From Ga0077555 sp033764055 (GTDB lineage: Bacteria; Pseudomonadota; Alphaproteobacteria; Rhizobiales; Hyphomicrobiaceae): DNA of 64,000 nucleotides. The notes beneath the pieces were generated by a model, which saw nothing but the letters and a program-made list of their open reading frames with translations, did no database searches and was not told the origin of the DNA. A program made the position numbers and the translations under genes. The DNA lies in the NCBI GenBank assembly GCA_033764055.1, contig JANRJI010000120.1, forward strand, positions 1 through 64,000, read 5' to 3'. Shown in pieces: positions 62,739 through 64,000 of the stretch. Position 1 is the stretch's first letter. Each line of letters starts with the position of its first letter.

Positions 62739-62860
62739 AGCCCGCCGAGCCAGACGGATCCGTCACCCCACGGGATGACGGCCGTCCGTGCAGTGAAACT
62801 GATCGTTGACGAAAGTGTTATGCCGCAGTTGCGTCCATTGGCGGTTGCCGTGTAGCTCAA

Positions 62861-62884
62861 AGCGACCTTATTCTGTACGTCGCT
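62861..62884. promoter_or_regulatory. Possible TetR operator (inverted repeat)
   Basis: AGCGAC, 12 bases, then GTCGCT form an inverted repeat that ends 22 bases before the TetR start codon. TetR-type regulators often bind such sites to repress their own gene. The arms are short, so chance occurrence is possible. Confidence 0.3.
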
Positions 62885-62906
62885 CAGCAACAGGCCGGCC
62901 GAAAAC

Positions 62907-63521
62907 ATGGGACGTCGCTCTACCCATACCCCCGAGCAGCTTCGTCAGCTGATCCTGGACGCTGCACAGGCCATCATCGAGGTGAACGGCCTCGCCGGCC
63001 TCTCCGCGCGCGAGATCGCTCGACGCATCGGCTACTCGCCGGGCACCATCTACAATATGTTCCAGAACCTCGATGACGTCGTTCTGCACATCGAGGCACG
63101 GGTGCTCGATTCACTCGACGAGCGCTTGGTGCAGGCCCTCGACGACGGCGACCCTCGCGACAAGGTCTCGCGTCTGGCCGAGGCCTATCTCGCCTTCACC
63201 CACGAGCGGCCAAAGCTCTGGAACCTGCTGTTCGAGCACTATATGCCGGCCGACGCGCAGACGCCCGCCTGGTACCAGCAGAAGCTCGAGATGCTCATGA
63301 GCCGCGTCGAATCGGCCATGGCCCCGCTGTTTCCCCCCGGCGCCGACATGGAGCGCCAACGAGCTGCTCGGGTGCTGTGGGCGGGCGTGCACGGCATCAC
63401 GTCGCTGGCCACCGCCAACAAGCTGTCGAATGTGACCAGCGAGGCCGCCAACCTGCTGGTGCGCGACCTCATTCACAACTACCTGACGGGCGTTGCCGCC
63501 AACGCGCAGCGGAAGGCCTAG
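62907..63521 (+). CDS. TetR/AcrR-family transcriptional regulator
   Basis: A 204-residue regulator. The N-terminal helix-turn-helix domain spans about residues 12-58, with LSAREIARRIGYSPGTIYNMFQNLDDV as the DNA-reading part. The C-terminal ligand domain (HERPKLWNLLFEHYMPAD and WAGVHGITSLA) is of the WHG/TetR_C_33 type. It probably represses its own promoter and the GST gene 72 bp downstream. The ligand is unknown. Confidence 0.93.
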   Translation: MGRRSTHTPEQLRQLILDAAQAIIEVNGLAGLSAREIARRIGYSPGTIYNMFQNLDDVVLHIEARVLDSLDERLVQALDDGDPRDKVSRLAEAYLAFTHERPKLWNLLFEHYMPADAQTPAWYQQKLEMLMSRVESAMAPLFPPGADMERQRAARVLWAGVHGITSLATANKLSNVTSEAANLLVRDLIHNYLTGVAANAQRKA

Positions 63522-63593
63522 ACGGTGCGGGCAAGTTCGGTCGAGATTGGTGGCCGACTCCGCTGGCAGCCCGGACATGCATCATGAGCGAGC

Positions 63594-64000
63594 GCCTGAC
63601 GCTCTACGGTAGCTTCACCTCGAGCTCCACCTACAAGCCGATGCTGTTCCTGGCTCTGTCGGGCCTTCCGTTCTCGTTCCGCACGGTGAACCTGAAGAAC
63701 GGCGTGCAGCGCGAGGCCGAATACCTCGCGATCAATCGTTATGGTCAGGTGCCGGCGCTCCGCCACAGGGGCCTCACCATCGTGCAGTCGAATGTAATCC
63801 TCGATTATCTGGCGCGTGCGACGGGCTGCTTCGAGGGGGCGACGGAGCAGGACCGGTGGAGAGCCCGTGAGTGGCTCTCCTGGGAGGCGGACGCCATCAC
63901 CAACGTCGCCAAGGTGCGCCACTTCAGCCGCTTCCGGGCGGTGGATCCGACCGTGATGGATCACTTCCGGCCACAGGCCGAGGCGGCGCTGGGTTTCGTC
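63594..64000 (+). CDS. Glutathione S-transferase family protein (3' end outside window)
   Basis: The first 135 residues of a GST are visible. The N-terminal thioredoxin-like domain begins MSERLTLYGSFTSSSTYKPML and has the cis-Pro loop YGQVPALRHRG followed by QSNVILDYLA for glutathione binding; the helical C-terminal domain starts at about 85. The gene is cut by the window end. It lies 72 bp after the TetR gene in the same direction, which suggests that this regulator controls it. Confidence 0.88.

Overview
The window is about 64 kb of GC-rich, densely coding chromosome from an alphaproteobacterium, most likely of the Hyphomicrobiales (Rhizobiales) type. The evidence is the strong G/C third-position bias, the presence of DUF1236, DUF882, AbrB-type, NIPSNAP, TRAP and liv families together, and intergenic palindromes of the CCTCTCCCC/GGGGAGAGG kind that are common in Bradyrhizobium-like genomes. 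No rRNA, tRNA, CRISPR array, insertion sequence or prophage was recognised. Genus-level placement is not possible by eye.

Layout. 1-4512: a truncated beta-lactamase-fold hydrolase, a PLP-dependent lyase/decarboxylase, and a minus-strand cluster of acyl-CoA ligase, DUF423 membrane protein and SnoaL-like protein. 4675-8034: a nucleoside transporter, an AbrB-family membrane protein and an alpha/beta hydrolase. 8128-11160 (minus): ribosomal protein S21, accA and a cytochrome P450. 11481-12601: a glutathione transferase and a small secreted cysteine protein. 12704-18475 (minus): a run of two NIPSNAP proteins, a 2-hydroxyacid dehydrogenase, a BisC-like molybdoenzyme, a DUF188 protein and lipB. 18601-22814: a thioesterase, an SPFH protein and two near-identical TRAP solute-binding proteins without their permease. 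22889-26955: a DUF882 peptidase-like protein, an MFS transporter and a second hydroxyacid dehydrogenase. 27373-33227 (minus): livHMGF without a binding protein, preceded by tspO, a double-CDGSH protein and a TauD/TfdA dioxygenase. 33441-40645: an SDR without its catalytic Tyr/Lys, a very large AsmA protein, a luciferase-like monooxygenase and a VOC protein. 41282-47426: an FkbM methyltransferase, a DUF1236 protein with a 57-bp coding repeat, a glutathionylspermidine synthase-like ligase, an S49 peptidase with an apparent 1-bp frameshift, and an AEC transporter. 47535-52598 (minus): the prkA-yeaH-spoVR stress module. 53253-60793: an adjacent pair of acyl-CoA dehydrogenases separated by four 40-bp hairpin repeats, a quinone reductase, an MmgE/PrpD protein, a GNAT and an acetolactate-synthase-like ThDP enzyme. 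61045-64000: a small membrane protein, two TadE/TadG pilus proteins, a TetR regulator and a truncated GST.

The overall character is that of a metabolically versatile heterotroph: many uptake systems (CNT, two TRAP receptors, liv ABC, MFS, AEC), acyl-CoA activation and oxidation enzymes, and oxygenases (P450, TauD/TfdA, luciferase-like), set among housekeeping genes (accA, lipB, rpsU). No single undescribed system stands out with certainty. The leads most worth following are the dehydrogenase pair with its repeat-filled spacer, the S49 frameshift, the duplicated orphan TRAP receptors, the NIPSNAP/dehydrogenase/molybdoenzyme run, and the non-canonical SDR.
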